Positions 17,041 to 27,675 are shown, numbered from the stretch's first letter. The stretch: DNA of 64,000 bases from Leucobacter coleopterorum (GCF_011382985.1 NZ_CP049933.1:2170001-2234000), one strand, 5' to 3'. Made by a program: numbers and translations. The notes: generated by a model from the letters alone, not told the origin.

Positions 17041-17885
17041 ATGAGCACCCCTGGAGACGCACACTCCGAGTCAATCACGGCGGCGGCGAAGGCACTCGCA
17101 AAGGCCACCTCTCGCCTCGCAAAGGCAATGGGCTCACAGGCTTCTGAGCTTGTACCCGACATTCAGTCCGGGGTTTCTGAAAGTCTTCGCCAAGCCTCAG
17201 AAACGCTCAACCGCGCGGCCGAGCGTGCCGCGACACCAAAACCCGCGCAGTCTAAAGCCGCGCGCACACGTGAGGAGCTTCTTCTCGCCGCGGCCCAGGT
17301 GTTCGCCGAACAGGGGATCGAAAAGGCCTCTATGGGTGACATCGCATCGAAGGCGGGCTACACAAAAGGGGCGCTCTACGCGAACTTCTCTTCAAAACAA
17401 GACCTCATTCGTCACGTGGCACGCTCGACCGACCGGGTGACAGCCGTGGAACCCGAAGATGCGCAAGAATTAGACTGCGCAACCGACCTCCCGGGGTCTC
17501 CGACGGCACCGTCGACGAATCTGCTCTCGCAGACTGGCTGCAAGAAGCACAGAAGGACACCCACCTACTGCTTGCGCTCGAGCTTATGGCGTACGGGATT
17601 CGCCACCCCGAACTACGACAGGAGTTTGCAGATACGCTACTCACAAGCCATCACGCGCTCGTCACCCAGGTTTTCCGATTCCGGCAGGCTCGTTCCAGTT
17701 CAACACACGATTCCACCGCAGAGTCAGACACTCCTGATGAGCGAGACGTAGATACCGCGACGGCTATCCTCTCGATTGCCAACCACACCGCGCTCCTCAA
17801 CCGACTCTCGCAGAGCGAGCCCTCGTCACCCGCGGCCACGGCTCGGATCATCGCACGGATCCTTGCAAGCAACGACCGAACCTAG
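17041..17885 (+). CDS. TetR family regulator with long N-terminal extension (frame broken at 17493-17496)
   Basis: The DNA-binding domain begins near residue 75 (ARTREELLLAAAQVFAEQG, then SMGDIASKAGYTKGALYANF with the recognition helix). Before it lies an unusual, alanine-rich helical extension, TAAAKALAKATSRLAKAMG and ESLRQASETLNRAAERA. The frame breaks at GGGG 17493-17496. One added G gives LPGVSDGTVDESALADWLQEA and joins the C-terminal ligand domain (LALELMAYGIRHPELR...), giving 281 residues in all. The ATG at 17041 or the one at 17032 could be used; neither has a good ribosome site. It is divergent from the ABC exporter across a perfect palindrome, so it probably represses that exporter and itself. 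Confidence 0.82.
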
Positions 17886-18032
17886 TTAGTGCTTCAGATC
17901 CCGATCCAACTCTGTTTGCCGCTGTGCTTTTGCCAGTGCGAGCCGTCGACGCCAAGCTCGCACCCTCATAAACACTCCCAGGGTGATCGCAAGAAGGATC
18001 GCGACGATCAGCACTATCTTGGCAACAAGCAC
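17886..18032 (-). CDS. Small single-span membrane protein, function unknown
   Basis: An open frame of 48 residues from a GTG. The N-terminal half is one hydrophobic helix (VLVAKIVLIVAILLAITLGVFM) followed by a basic stretch RVRAWRRRLALAKAQR and a polar end. The hydrophobic-then-basic layout suits a single-span membrane protein with a cytoplasmic tail. The start lies only two bases from the 3' end of the tRNA gene, so it may be read from the same transcript. The stop adjoins the convergent TetR stop. No homolog is recognised; coding status rests on composition and fit between neighbours. Confidence 0.5.
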   Translation of the reverse strand: MLVAKIVLIVAILLAITLGVFMRVRAWRRRLALAKAQRQTELDRDLKH

Positions 18033-18033
18033 G

Positions 18034-18107
18034 TCCCCCCACTGGGATTCGAACCCAGACTGGATCGATTTTAAGTCGACTGCCTCTGCCTGTTGGGCTA
18101 TGGGGGC
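18034..18107 (-). tRNA. tRNA-Leu (anticodon UAA), short variable arm
   Basis: The minus strand folds as a tRNA: acceptor GCCCCCA, D-stem GCC/GGC, anticodon stem GTCGA/TCGAT with loop CTTAAAA (anticodon TAA), a 5-base variable region, and T-arm CTGGG-TTCGAAT-CCCAG. CCA is not encoded. Bacterial leucine tRNAs normally have a long variable arm, which is absent here. The first acceptor pair would be G-G; if the G run at 18102-18106 has lost a base, the stem CCCCCCA/TGGGGGG pairs perfectly. Anticodon identity is clear; the charging amino acid is inferred from it. Confidence 0.85.
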
Positions 18108-18161
18108 CCTATTGATTCTGTCAGATATTCGGACCCACTCGTAACCGATCCCGACAAAATA

Positions 18162-18197
18162 GTAGGTCCCGTCGTTGGGCAGAACGACGGGACCTAC
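18162..18197 (-). terminator. Rho-independent terminator of pckA
   Basis: GTAGGTCCCGTCGTT and AACGACGGGACCTAC form a perfect 15-base stem with a 6-base loop. On the minus strand it is followed by TATTTT. It lies 32 bases past the pckA stop and before the tRNA gene. Confidence 0.9.
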
Positions 18198-18229
18198 GGC
18201 TTGTGTGAGCGCCAGGCGCTCAGGTTGGC

Positions 18230-20064
18230 TTATTTACTCAGTCGCGCACGCAGTCCTGCAAGCTGCTCACCAAGCGCGGACGGAACACGATCACCGAACT
18301 GCGCGAAAAACTCTTCGGTAAGGTCGGCCTCTGCGAGCCAGGAGTCGGCGTGCACCGAGAACAGTTCCTCGAGGTCGGCCTCTGGTACCTCGATGCCATT
18401 GAGGTTCAGCTCTCCCGCGGCGGGAACGGTACCAATAGCAGTCTCGCGGCCGGTCACATCACCCTCGACACGGCGGATTACCCAGTCGATGACGCGCGAG
18501 TTGTCGCCGAAGCCAGGCCACAGGAAGCGACCATCGGCACCCTTGCGGAACCAGTTGACCTGGAAGATCTTGGGGCCTTGTCGCCAAGAGTCTCACCCAT
18601 CTTGAGCCAGTGGCCCCAGTAGTCAGCCATGTTGTATCCACAGAACGGCAGCATCGCGAATGGATCACGGCGCAGCTCGCCAACGGTTCCCTCTGCCGCC
18701 GCGGTCTGCTCCGAAGAAACCGTGGCACCAACGAACACACCGTGCTCCCAGGAGAGCGACTGGGCCACAAGCGGCACGTTGGTGGCGCGACGTCCACCGA
18801 ACAGGATCGCGTCAAGTGGCACACCATCCTGTTCGTACCAGTCCTGTGCGAGCGTCGGGGTCTGCTGAATCGGCACGGTGAAGCGCGAGTTCGGGTGAGC
18901 AGCAACACGGCCAGACTCGGGAGTCCAGTCATTGCCCTCCCAGTCAATCAGGTGCGAAGGAACCGCATCCGTCTTCCCCTCCCACCACACATCGCCGTCA
19001 TCGGTCAGCGCAACGTTGGTGTAGATGGTGTTGCCCCACAGGGTCTCCATCGCGACCGGGTTGGTCGTCTCGCCGGTGCCGGGTGCTACGCCAAAGAAGC
19101 CTGCCTCGGGGTTGATCGCATAGAGGCGACCGTCTTTGCCGGGGCGCAACCAAGCGATGTCGTCACCGATAGTCTCGACCTTCCAACCAGGAATGGTCGG
19201 CTGCAGCATCGCGAGGTTTGTCTTGCCGCAGGCAGACGGGAACGCCGCGGAGAGGTGGTAGGACTTGCCCGACTCGGTGTTGGTGAGCTTCAGCAGCAGC
19301 ATGTGCTCTGCGAGCCAACCCTCATTGTTGCCCATAACGCTGGCGATGCGCAGCGCAAAGCACTTCTTCGAGAGCAGCGCGTTGCCGCCGTAGCCCGAAC
19401 CGTAGGACCAAACTTCAAGGGTCTCCGGGAAGTGTGTGATGTACTTCGTGTCGTTGCACGGCCACGCAACATCTTCCTGCCCGTACTCAAGCGGCATACC
19501 CACGGAGTGAACCGTGCGTACCCACTCACTGCCTGGAGTGATGCCGTCAAGCGCAGCCTGTCCCATGCGTGTCATGATCCGCATGTTGAGCACAGCGTAG
19601 GGAGAATCGGTGATCTCGATGCCGAGCTGCGTGATAGCACCACCGACGGGGCCCATCGAGAAAGGAACAATGTACATGGTGCGACCGCGCATCGCGCCAT
19701 CGAAGTACGGGTTGAGCTCGGCCTTCATGGCCTCGGGTGCAACCCAGTTATTGGTCGGACCAGCATCGGCCTCGTTTTCTGAGCAGATGAAAGTGCGGTC
19801 TTCGACACGCGCCACGTCGGCCGGGTGCGAGCGAGCGAGGAAGCTGCCGGGACGCAGGTCCTTGTTGAGTGGGATGAGAGTACCCGCCTCAACCATCTCG
19901 GTGGTGATGCGGTTCCATTCATCTTGCGAACCATCGCACCACACGATTGCGTCGGGCTTCACGAGCTCAGCAACAGTGGTCACCCACTCCAGAATCTCCG
20001 GGTTGGTGGTGGTGGCTTCGGCGCGCACGAGATCTGCGATCTCGATGACCTGGTTGGTGCCCAT
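18230..20064 (-). CDS. pckA: Phosphoenolpyruvate carboxykinase (GTP) (frame broken at 18572-18575)
   Basis: PckA converts oxaloacetate and GTP to PEP and CO2, the committed step of gluconeogenesis. The 611-residue repaired protein is typical of GTP enzymes. It has [22 protein letters not shown], the P-loop [36 protein letters not shown] and ILFGGRR. The frame is lost after LGDKAP at the run 18572-18575. One extra base restores [14 protein letters not shown] and [18 protein letters not shown], the conserved C-terminal region. The ATG at 20064 follows GAGGAGA. A strong terminator follows the stop, and a RamB-like regulator is divergent. Acetate-type growth control is therefore likely. Confidence 0.93.
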
Positions 20065-20174
20065 TGACGTTCTCCTCGGGTATGAACCTTGAGTGGTAAG
20101 AATCGGTGTCATATCCATTCTCGGCACTCCCGAAGCTGCAAGTTTACCGATTCGGGTGTAAATATTTTAGCTTT

Positions 20175-20189
20175 TTGACATATAGTCAA
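20175..20189. promoter_or_regulatory. Inverted repeat in the pckA - ramB-like intergenic region
   Basis: TTGAC-ATATA-GTCAA, a 15-base inverted repeat with 5-base arms, ends three bases before the regulator's ATG and includes a -35-like TTGACA. It may be a binding site for the regulator encoded downstream. The intergenic region (20065-20192) also holds A/T-rich TAAATATTTTAG, suitable for promoters. Confidence 0.4.
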
Positions 20190-20192
20190 TTT

Positions 20193-21664
20193 ATGGCACC
20201 TGAAGCAACCCCCTCCATTAGCGAGGCAGAAGTTGACCGTCTTTTGCTCGGAAAGCGGCTGCGACACTTCAGAACACGTTCGGGCTTAACTCTCGATCAA
20301 CTCGGCGAAAAGGTCGGTGTTGTCGCGAGCCAGCTTTCCCTTATCGAAAACGGAAAGCGCGAGCCACGGCTGGGTCTTTTGCAGGGCCTCGCCCGCGAGT
20401 TTGGCATTGATCCCTCGGAACTACTGAAACACGAGGCTCCGGATCATCGCAGCGCTCTAGAGATCGAGCTCGAACGCGCGCAGTCAGCCCCGGGTTACGC
20501 CCGCTTAGGTCTACCCCACGTGCGTACGCCACGAACACTGAGTGACGACACCCTCGAGGCCATCGTTGGGCTGCATCGCGAATTGGCACGGCGCTCCCGA
20601 GCCGCCGCAACGACCTCAGAGGAGGCCCGGCGCGCAAACACCGCCATCCGCCTGCAAATGCAGGAGCGCGACAACCACATCCCCGAAATTGAGTTGCTCG
20701 CGTCTGACCTCATGCGGCGCATCGGTCACGGCACGGGAGCTGTCACTCACCGCCAGGTCGCGATGCTGGCGGAAATGCTCGGCTTCACACTCATCTTCGT
20801 CGATGACCTCCCGTCAAACACACGAAGTATTACAGATCTTGAGAACGGACGCATTTATTTGCCGCCCGCCTCGATCCCCGGGGCCACGGCCTACGCTCAC
20901 TCGCGCTGCAGGCCATGGCGCACCGGGTGCTCGGCCATTCCGAACCGGCAAGTTATGCAGAATTTCTCGAACAACGACTCCAGATCAACTACTTTGCGGC
21001 GGCCTGTCTGCTGCCGGAGGCACGCGCGGTCGAGTTCTTGCAGCAGGCAAAGCGCAATCGAAATCTCGCGATTGAAGATCTTCGTGACGCTTTCGGGGTC
21101 ACCCACGAGGCCGCGGCCCACCGCTTCACAAATCTCGCCACCAGGCACCTCGATCTGCGGGTGCACCACTACCGCGCCGATGGTGCTGGTTCGCTCGTCC
21201 GCGGCTACGCTAACGACGGGATGCCGTTTCCTGCTGATGATTCAGGCTCGATCGAGGGCGAAGTTCTCTGCCATAAGTGGGGTGGCCGATCCGCGTTCAA
21301 TCGAACCAACCGCACGAGCGAGTTTTACCAGTACACCGACACCCCATCAGGCACCTTCTGGTCGAGTGTGCAGACGGGCGACGCAGAGCAGGGCCCGTTT
21401 GCGATTGCCTGTGGCGTCACGTTCGACGACACACGCTGGTTTCGTGGCCGCGACACTAGCGTGCGCGCGATGTCGACTTGCCCTGACGAGTCCTGCTGCC
21501 GCATGGCCCGCCCTGAGCTACTGACTCGCTGGTCCGGCAAGGCTTGGCCGAGCGCGCGCATGCACGCACACGTGCTCACGCCGCTGCCAACGGGCACCTT
21601 CCCCGGTGTCGACGACACAGACATGTACGAGTTCCTGTCGCGGCATGCACCCCAGGAGAATTAA
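20193..21664 (+). CDS. RamB-like XRE/IrrE-type regulator of carboxylic acid metabolism (frame broken at 20880-20883)
   Basis: A cytoplasmic DNA-binding regulator. The N-terminal XRE helix-turn-helix (LGKRLRHFRTRSGLTLDQLGEKVGVVASQLSLIENG, residues about 18-53) is followed by a linker, an IrrE/ImmA-like domain and a C-terminal cysteine-containing domain (MSTCPDESCCRMARPE). That order matches RamB of Corynebacterium and the short-chain fatty acyl regulator family. The frame breaks at GGGG 20880-20883. One G restores SIPGGHGLRSLALQAMAHRVLGH and gives 490 residues, the family length. It is divergent from pckA. In Corynebacterium RamB controls acetate and glyoxylate genes, so control of pckA and the prpE/ActP locus is a reasonable inference. 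Confidence 0.85.
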
Positions 21665-21742
21665 CCCGCTGTCTGGCCACTCTGTCGACGAAATCATGAC
21701 TTCTCAGCGGGGTGGGCAGGGCGAGTGATGTGCCTAGAAACA

Positions 21743-21780
21743 CGGAAACCCCCGCTGACCTAGAGGTCTGCGGGGTTCCG
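21743..21780 (-). terminator. Hairpin between ndh and the RamB-like gene
   Basis: GGAAACCCCCGC and GCGGGGTTCC, with an inner ACCT/AGGT, form an imperfect stem 15 bases beyond the ndh stop. It sits between two convergent genes and can serve both. Confidence 0.6.
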
Positions 21781-21794
21781 TCGTTCAGGATCGA

Positions 21795-23126
21795 TTACGC
21801 CTTGGGTCGGCTCGCAAACTCCTCGAAGATGGCGCGGGGCTCTTGCACTGCCTCGATGTTCACGACATCGCGTGCGAGGAAGAAGTGCCCAACCCAGCCA
21901 CCGAACACGCGCCACTTGCGCTCCCACGTGGGGATCGCGAGGCCGTGGTAGAAGCGGTGAGCGAGCCACGCGAAGTAACCACGCATCGCGAAGTTGCCCG
22001 ACTGGAACACACCGGTGTTGAGGCCGAGACCGGCGACCGCACCCTGGTTCTTATGGTTGTACTCGCGTGCACCCTCGCCACGGAGGTCCGCAACGATGTT
22101 CTTGGCGAGCAGACGACCCTGGCGCACGGCGTGCTGCGCGTTGGGAACGCAGAATCCACCGGGGCCGGGGGTCGCAGAGATATCGGGTACCTGCGAGGTG
22201 TCACCCGCGGTCCAAGCACCAGCGAGCTCTTCGCCCTCTTCGGTGGTGATGCGCAGGTTCGGGCTCGCGACCACGTGGCCGCGCGGGCCGATCGGCAGGT
22301 CGGTGCCGCGCAGGAACGGACGGGGCATAACACCGGCCGTCCACACGATCAGGTCGGACTCGTAGTTCTCGCCGGTGGAGAGCTCGATCTTGCCGTCGAC
22401 TGCCGAGGAGAGCTGCGTGTCGAGGTGAATGTTGACGCCGCGACGAGTCTGATCCTTGACGACCCAGTCAGCGGTCTTCTGCGCAACCTCGGGCATGATC
22501 CTCCCCATCGCCTCAACGAGGTGGAATACCGTCTCGTCGAAGGTGATTTCGGGGTAACGGCGCAGCAGCGAGGTCGCAAATGACCGCAGCTCAGAGATGG
22601 TCTCGATGCCGGCGAAGCCGCCACCGACCACCGTAACGGTGAGGAGACGGGCACGCTCGGCTGATCCAACGGGCAGCGAAGCAGCACGCTCGAAGTTGCC
22701 GACCATGCGGTCGCGCACTGCAACGGCCTCTTCGATGGTCTTCATGCCGATCGCGTTGTCGGCGATGCCGGCGATCGGGAAGGTGCGCGATACGGATCCG
22801 GTCGTCACGACGATCTGGTCGTACTCGAAGTCGAATGCCTCCCCAACATTGGGGGTGATGGTCGCCGTCTTGGTGGCGTGCGAGATGCCGGTCACCTTGC
22901 CAGCGATATTCGCGGTCTTCTTGAGGTGACGGCGGCGCGCTACAACAGCGTGACGCGGCTCGATCGAGCCAGCGGCAACCTCGGGAAGGAACGGCAGGTA
23001 GGCCATGTATGGCAACGGATCAACGATCGTCACCTCAGCTTCGCCTGCGCGAAGAAGCTTTTCGAGCTTCCAAGCAGTGTAGAAGCCAGCGTAGCCACCA
23101 CCAACGATCAGAATCTTCTTCGCCAC
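21795..23126 (-). CDS. ndh: Type II NADH dehydrogenase (NDH-2)
   Basis: A membrane-associated flavoprotein that passes electrons from NADH to menaquinone without pumping protons. The 443-residue protein has the FAD site ILIVGGGYAGFYTA at the N-terminus, the NAD site VTVVGGGFAGIE near residue 170, and FCVPNAQHAVRQG (the quinone-site AQ.A motif) near residue 320. A C-terminal amphipathic region YFAWLAHRFYHG anchors it to the membrane. The GTG at 23126 is chosen because AAGGAG lies seven bases upstream; earlier in-frame starts lack one. It is a single gene. The long leader (23127-23321) shows no other gene. Confidence 0.93.
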   Translation of the reverse strand: MAKKILIVGGGYAGFYTAWKLEKLLRAGEAEVTIVDPLPYMAYLPFLPEVAAGSIEPRHAVVARRRHLKKTANIAGKVTGISHATKTATITPNVGEAFDFEYDQIVVTTGSVSRTFPIAGIADNAIGMKTIEEAVAVRDRMVGNFERAASLPVGSAERARLLTVTVVGGGFAGIETISELRSFATSLLRRYPEITFDETVFHLVEAMGRIMPEVAQKTADWVVKDQTRRGVNIHLDTQLSSAVDGKIELSTGENYESDLIVWTAGVMPRPFLRGTDLPIGPRGHVVASPNLRITTEEGEELAGAWTAGDTSQVPDISATPGPGGFCVPNAQHAVRQGRLLAKNIVADLRGEGAREYNHKNQGAVAGLGLNTGVFQSGNFAMRGYFAWLAHRFYHGLAIPTWERKWRVFGGWVGHFFLARDVVNIEAVQEPRAIFEEFASRPKA

Positions 23127-23321
23127 GAAGCGGTCTCCTTGATGCATATGAGCAGAATTGGTCCCGCGCCTGGAACGGGGACACAGCAATTGATGGACGC
23201 AGTTCGCCCAACCCGTTTATTCTAGACCGTTTTGGGGGCCGACCTTGCGCTTTCAGCGGTCCATACCGAAAAAACCGAAAGTTTCAACCAAGTTCCACAC
23301 AAAAGCCGAGGTTTCTGCGCC

Positions 23322-23804
23322 CTACAGGCTCCAGCCACTTCGCTCCAGCGCAATATCTCCGATGGGATTCACGCCGGGCCCAGCGGCCAGGGCGTGCCCC
23401 ATGAGTGCGTGCAGGCACTTGACACGGGTGGGCATTCCGCCAGCGCTCACGCCAGCGAGCTCTGGCACTTCACCCACGGTATCGCGGTCGGCGATGTACT
23501 GCTCGTGCGCGCGCTGATACTGCTCACGCATCTCTTCGTCTTCCGCGAGCATCTCGTTGAACTCCGTCATCATGCCCACGGCTTCGAGTCGTGACGCTGC
23601 GGCAACGGCCTCCGGGTGACACAGATAGTAAAACGTTGGGAACGGTGATCCGTCGGGAAGTCGAGACGCCGTTGCCACCACCGCGGGGTCACCGTTAGAG
23701 GTGCGCGCGGCGATCCCGACCACGCCTCGGGCCTCTCGACCAAGCTGTTCGCTAACGGCCGCGATATCGGCCGGGGTCGGGTCAGCATATGGTGGTCGGC
23801 TCAT
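23322..23804 (-). CDS. DUF501 domain-containing protein
   Basis: A conserved actinobacterial protein of 160 residues and unknown function. The DUF501 hallmarks are QLGREARGVVGIAARTSNG, FPTFYYLCHPEAV, and the C-terminal PTRVKCLHALMGHALAAGPGVNPIGD. The KCLH...GH residues could bind a metal or serve catalysis, but this is unproven. The start overlaps the stop of the FtsB/DivIC-like gene as ATGA. The order enolase - FtsB/DivIC-like - DUF501 is conserved in actinobacteria, so a link with cell division or envelope growth has been suspected by position only. Confidence 0.9.
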   Translation of the reverse strand: MSRPPYADPTPADIAAVSEQLGREARGVVGIAARTSNGDPAVVATASRLPDGSPFPTFYYLCHPEAVAAASRLEAVGMMTEFNEMLAEDEEMREQYQRAHEQYIADRDTVGEVPELAGVSAGGMPTRVKCLHALMGHALAAGPGVNPIGDIALERSGWSL

Positions 23805-24334
23805 TGTTCGGGATCCTCGTTGGTGGTGTCGGTCGGGGTCTGTTCAGACGCGGGATCTTGCTCAGCGGTCTTGTCAGATTTCAGTTCTTCTGGCGTGGCC
23901 TTGGTGGTTGCGGCGGTCAAAAATGAACCGGCAAGACCGTGCGCCCAGTTGCTCTGCATGCGGGAGAGCTTGGCCTCTGTTGTTTCGGTGGATTCGACGG
24001 GCAGCACCGTGTCGTCAATGACGTTCAGCTGGGTCTCCCCCGGCAGCACGTAAAACAATCGATCGCGCGCTTGGGATCGCACGTAAACGGGATCTTTCCA
24101 CTTCGCGCGTTCGGCATCGATGTCGTCAACGGCTTTCTGCCCCTGCTTCACGCTCTCGCGCAGATCAGAGAGTTCCCGCTGCTGCTGCACAAATGTTGAC
24201 AGGCTCGGGCTCACAATCACCACACCCGCCACAAGCAGCAGCACGACGAGCACGGTGAAGCCGCTGAAGCGCAGACTCGAGAACCAGGTTCCGAAGTCTT
24301 CTCTCCAGCGTTTCACCGCGCCGTCGTTACTCAT
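23801..24334 (-). CDS. FtsB/DivIC-family septum formation initiator
   Basis: A single-span divisome protein of 177 residues. The N-terminus is cytoplasmic, with a membrane helix at about residues 26-46 (GFTVLVVLLLVAGVVIVSP). A coiled coil follows (QQQRELSDLRESVKQGQKAVDDIDAER), then the conserved KWKDPVYVRSQARDRLFYVLPGE, the DivIC hallmark. FtsB-type proteins bridge FtsL and FtsQ at the septum. The last 50 residues are a disordered, Thr/Glu/Pro-rich tail. It follows eno by 23 bases and overlaps the DUF501 gene, so all three are probably one transcript. Confidence 0.9.
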   Translation of the reverse strand: MSNDGAVKRWREDFGTWFSSLRFSGFTVLVVLLLVAGVVIVSPSLSTFVQQQRELSDLRESVKQGQKAVDDIDAERAKWKDPVYVRSQARDRLFYVLPGETQLNVIDDTVLPVESTETTEAKLSRMQSNWAHGLAGSFLTAATTKATPEELKSDKTAEQDPASEQTPTDTTNEDPEQ

Positions 24335-24357
24335 GCGTACTGCCTAGATGCCCTTGC

Positions 24358-25647
<1,290 letters not shown>

Positions 25648-25732
25648 CTAGTAGTTAGTGCCTGTGTGTACTAAACCTGTTGGTCGGCACGACTACATCG
25701 CGCCGACCAACAGTTTAGCGGGCACCAAACAC

Positions 25733-26167
25733 TCAGGGCAGTTGCGACTCCCAGACAGCCGGGCCCTGCTCGGATGCCACGGGATCCATGTACAAGAACT
25801 CGAGGATGTTGCCGTCGGGATCTTCCATTGTTCGTGAGTACATGAAGCCGTAGTCGGATGGTTCTCTCGGCTCGCTGCCTCCCGCGGCAATGCCAGCGGC
25901 CAGGATGCCGTCAACGTCTTCGCGAGACTCGCGAGACATTGCGAGGATCACCTGGGCCGAGGCACGTGGATCCACGAGCGTCTTGTCGGTGAATCCACCA
26001 AAGTGCTCGCGCGTGAGCACCATGAAGTAGATGTGCTCGTTCCACACGATGCAGGCCGCGTTCTCATCTGTGAACAGCGGATTGATCTCACACCCTAGGG
26101 CTGTGTAGAAGGCTTTGGAACGATCAAGGTCGGTCGTCGTAACATTGACAAAGATTTGTGTGTCCAT
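25733..26167 (-). CDS. VOC family (glyoxalase/extradiol dioxygenase fold) protein
   Basis: A small cytoplasmic protein of 144 residues made of two beta-alpha-beta-beta-beta modules. It shows TQIFVNVTTTDLDRSKAFYTALG at the N-terminus and MEDPDGNILEFLYMD near the C-terminus. It resembles the PhnB/YaeR-like glyoxalase group. Usual metal ligands (His at the first strand, Glu at NILEF) are only partly present: the first-strand His is replaced by Asn (FVNV), so enzymatic activity is uncertain. It stands alone between eno and hisS. Confidence 0.85.
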   Translation of the reverse strand: MDTQIFVNVTTTDLDRSKAFYTALGCEINPLFTDENAACIVWNEHIYFMVLTREHFGGFTDKTLVDPRASAQVILAMSRESREDVDGILAAGIAAGGSEPREPSDYGFMYSRTMEDPDGNILEFLYMDPVASEQGPAVWESQLP

Positions 26168-26224
26168 GGTGGCATGGTGCCACCGCTCGAGGTCTACGTC
26201 AACGGGTCACGGTCACCTTCGCAG

Positions 26225-27538
26225 CTAATCGCTAAGTGGCCGGAACTCTAGCTCGCTAGTGCTCTTGGTCTCGGGGCGCACCGCGGCGAAGCTCGTAAAG
26301 CCCTCAGCCGCGACCCTGGCGAGCAGCGTCTTCATGTTCTTCTGTCGCTTTTCAAGTCGCACGCGATGCCCGCGAGCCACAAGCTCACGCTTAAGACTCA
26401 CCAGGGTCACAAAATCAGCGTCCGGGTCGAACACCAGGGCGACCGCTTCCGGGCCCGTACCCTCGGGCAGGGTCAGCAGATCCACAACCCGCTCAAACCC
26501 GATCGAGAAGCCGACCGCGGGCACGTCTTGCCCCAGGAATCGACCCACCATGCCGTCGTAGCGGCCGCCCCCACCGACGGAGCTGCCCGATCCAGGGTGG
26601 GCGACCTCAAAGATGGTGCCGGTGTAGTAGCCCATGCCGCGCACGAGTGTTGGGTCAAAGCGAACCGAGACGCCCTCGGGAAGCGCACCTTCGAGAGCGG
26701 CTCCGAGCGCGGAGAGGTTTTCTACGCCCTCGTTCGCTGCGCCAGTCGGCAGCACAGCCTCGATCGCCTCGCCGGTGAGCGGGATCCCGCCTGTTCCCGA
26801 CTCGGTGCCCTCGAGCGCGGGCTCGACGGCCTTGAGCACGGATCCAAGCTTTTCGGCAGCGGCAGCGTCGACTCCGCGCAGCTCTTCAACGACACCCTCG
26901 GCACCAATCTTGTCGAGCTTGTCGATGGTAATGAGCGCACCATCATGGGTCTCCGACGCGAAGCCGCAGTGAGCCAACAACCCAAACAAAATACGGCGAT
27001 CGTTGACGCGTATCACGCAGCCGCTGAGTCCCAGCTCGGCAAGTGCCTGCGAGGTCGCGGTGACAAGCTCGATCTCGGCGAGCAGTCCCGCCTCGCCGAT
27101 GATGTCGATGTCGGCCTGCACAAACTGACGGTAACGGCCCTTCTGCGGGCGCTCGGCACGCCAAACAGGCCCGATCTGGATCGAACGAAACACCGGTGGT
27201 AGCTCGGAGCGGTGGCTCGCGTAAAACCTGGTGAGCGGCACGGTCAGATCGAAGCGTAGACCGAGGTCGGCAAGCTGTTCTGGGTTACCCGATTCAACCG
27301 CAGCGGCGAGCGTCTCTGGCTTGATCCCGCGCTTGAGAATCGAGAACGACAGTTTTTCGTTGTCTCCCCCGAGCCCCGCGTGCAACCGCGAGTAGTCCTC
27401 TACCGTCGGGGTCTCAATCTCGTCGAAACCGTGTGCACGATACACACCCTTGATAATCCCGAGCGCGTGTTCACGGCGGGCCTTGTCAGCGGGCAGGAAA
27501 TCGCGCATGCCGCGCGGCGGGTTTACGGGGTTTGCCAT
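26225..27538 (-). CDS. hisS: Histidine-tRNA ligase
   Basis: Class II aminoacyl-tRNA synthetase charging tRNA-His. It has PPRGMRDFLPADKARRE at the N-terminus, motif 2 (QIGPVWRAERPQKGRYRQF), the histidine loops LVRGMGYYTGTIFE and GGGGRYDGMVGRF, and motif 3 (AVGFSIGFERVVDLL), then the anticodon-binding domain. I choose the ATG at 27538 (ANPVNPPRG), the family start; an in-frame ATG nine bases upstream is possible. The protein of 437 residues is full length. It is a single gene between the VOC gene and a divergent membrane protein gene. Confidence 0.97.
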   Translation of the reverse strand: MANPVNPPRGMRDFLPADKARREHALGIIKGVYRAHGFDEIETPTVEDYSRLHAGLGGDNEKLSFSILKRGIKPETLAAAVESGNPEQLADLGLRFDLTVPLTRFYASHRSELPPVFRSIQIGPVWRAERPQKGRYRQFVQADIDIIGEAGLLAEIELVTATSQALAELGLSGCVIRVNDRRILFGLLAHCGFASETHDGALITIDKLDKIGAEGVVEELRGVDAAAAEKLGSVLKAVEPALEGTESGTGGIPLTGEAIEAVLPTGAANEGVENLSALGAALEGALPEGVSVRFDPTLVRGMGYYTGTIFEVAHPGSGSSVGGGGRYDGMVGRFLGQDVPAVGFSIGFERVVDLLTLPEGTGPEAVALVFDPDADFVTLVSLKRELVARGHRVRLEKRQKNMKTLLARVAAEGFTSFAAVRPETKSTSELEFRPLSD

Positions 27539-27602
27539 GCAGGCCATTCTTTCATGTGCGCGGGCGGGTTTCAGCTACGGACAATCTTGTATCACCACAC
27601 TG

Positions 27603-27615
27603 ACACAACTTGTGT
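27603..27615. promoter_or_regulatory. Palindrome upstream of the membrane protein - GntR operon
   Basis: ACACAA-C-TTGTGT is a perfect 13-base palindrome, followed at once by TTACC-GTTTT-GGTA. Both lie about 50-70 bases before the start at 27676. GntR-type repressors of the YtrA group bind such two-part sites at their own promoters, so control by the product of 28752 is likely. Confidence 0.55.
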
Positions 27616-27675
27616 TACCGTTTTGGTACAAGCATTTAATTGCCCCCGATCTCTCCGCACACGAAAGGTGCTCTG

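Noticed and set aside
18610-19782. A 390-codon open frame opposite pckA
   Set aside because: Antisense shadow; pckA on the other strand has all GTP-PEPCK motifs.
23127-23321. A gene or riboswitch in the ndh leader
   Set aside because: Frames are short and run opposite to DUF501 or ndh. No conserved riboswitch core was recognised; it is probably promoter and leader.
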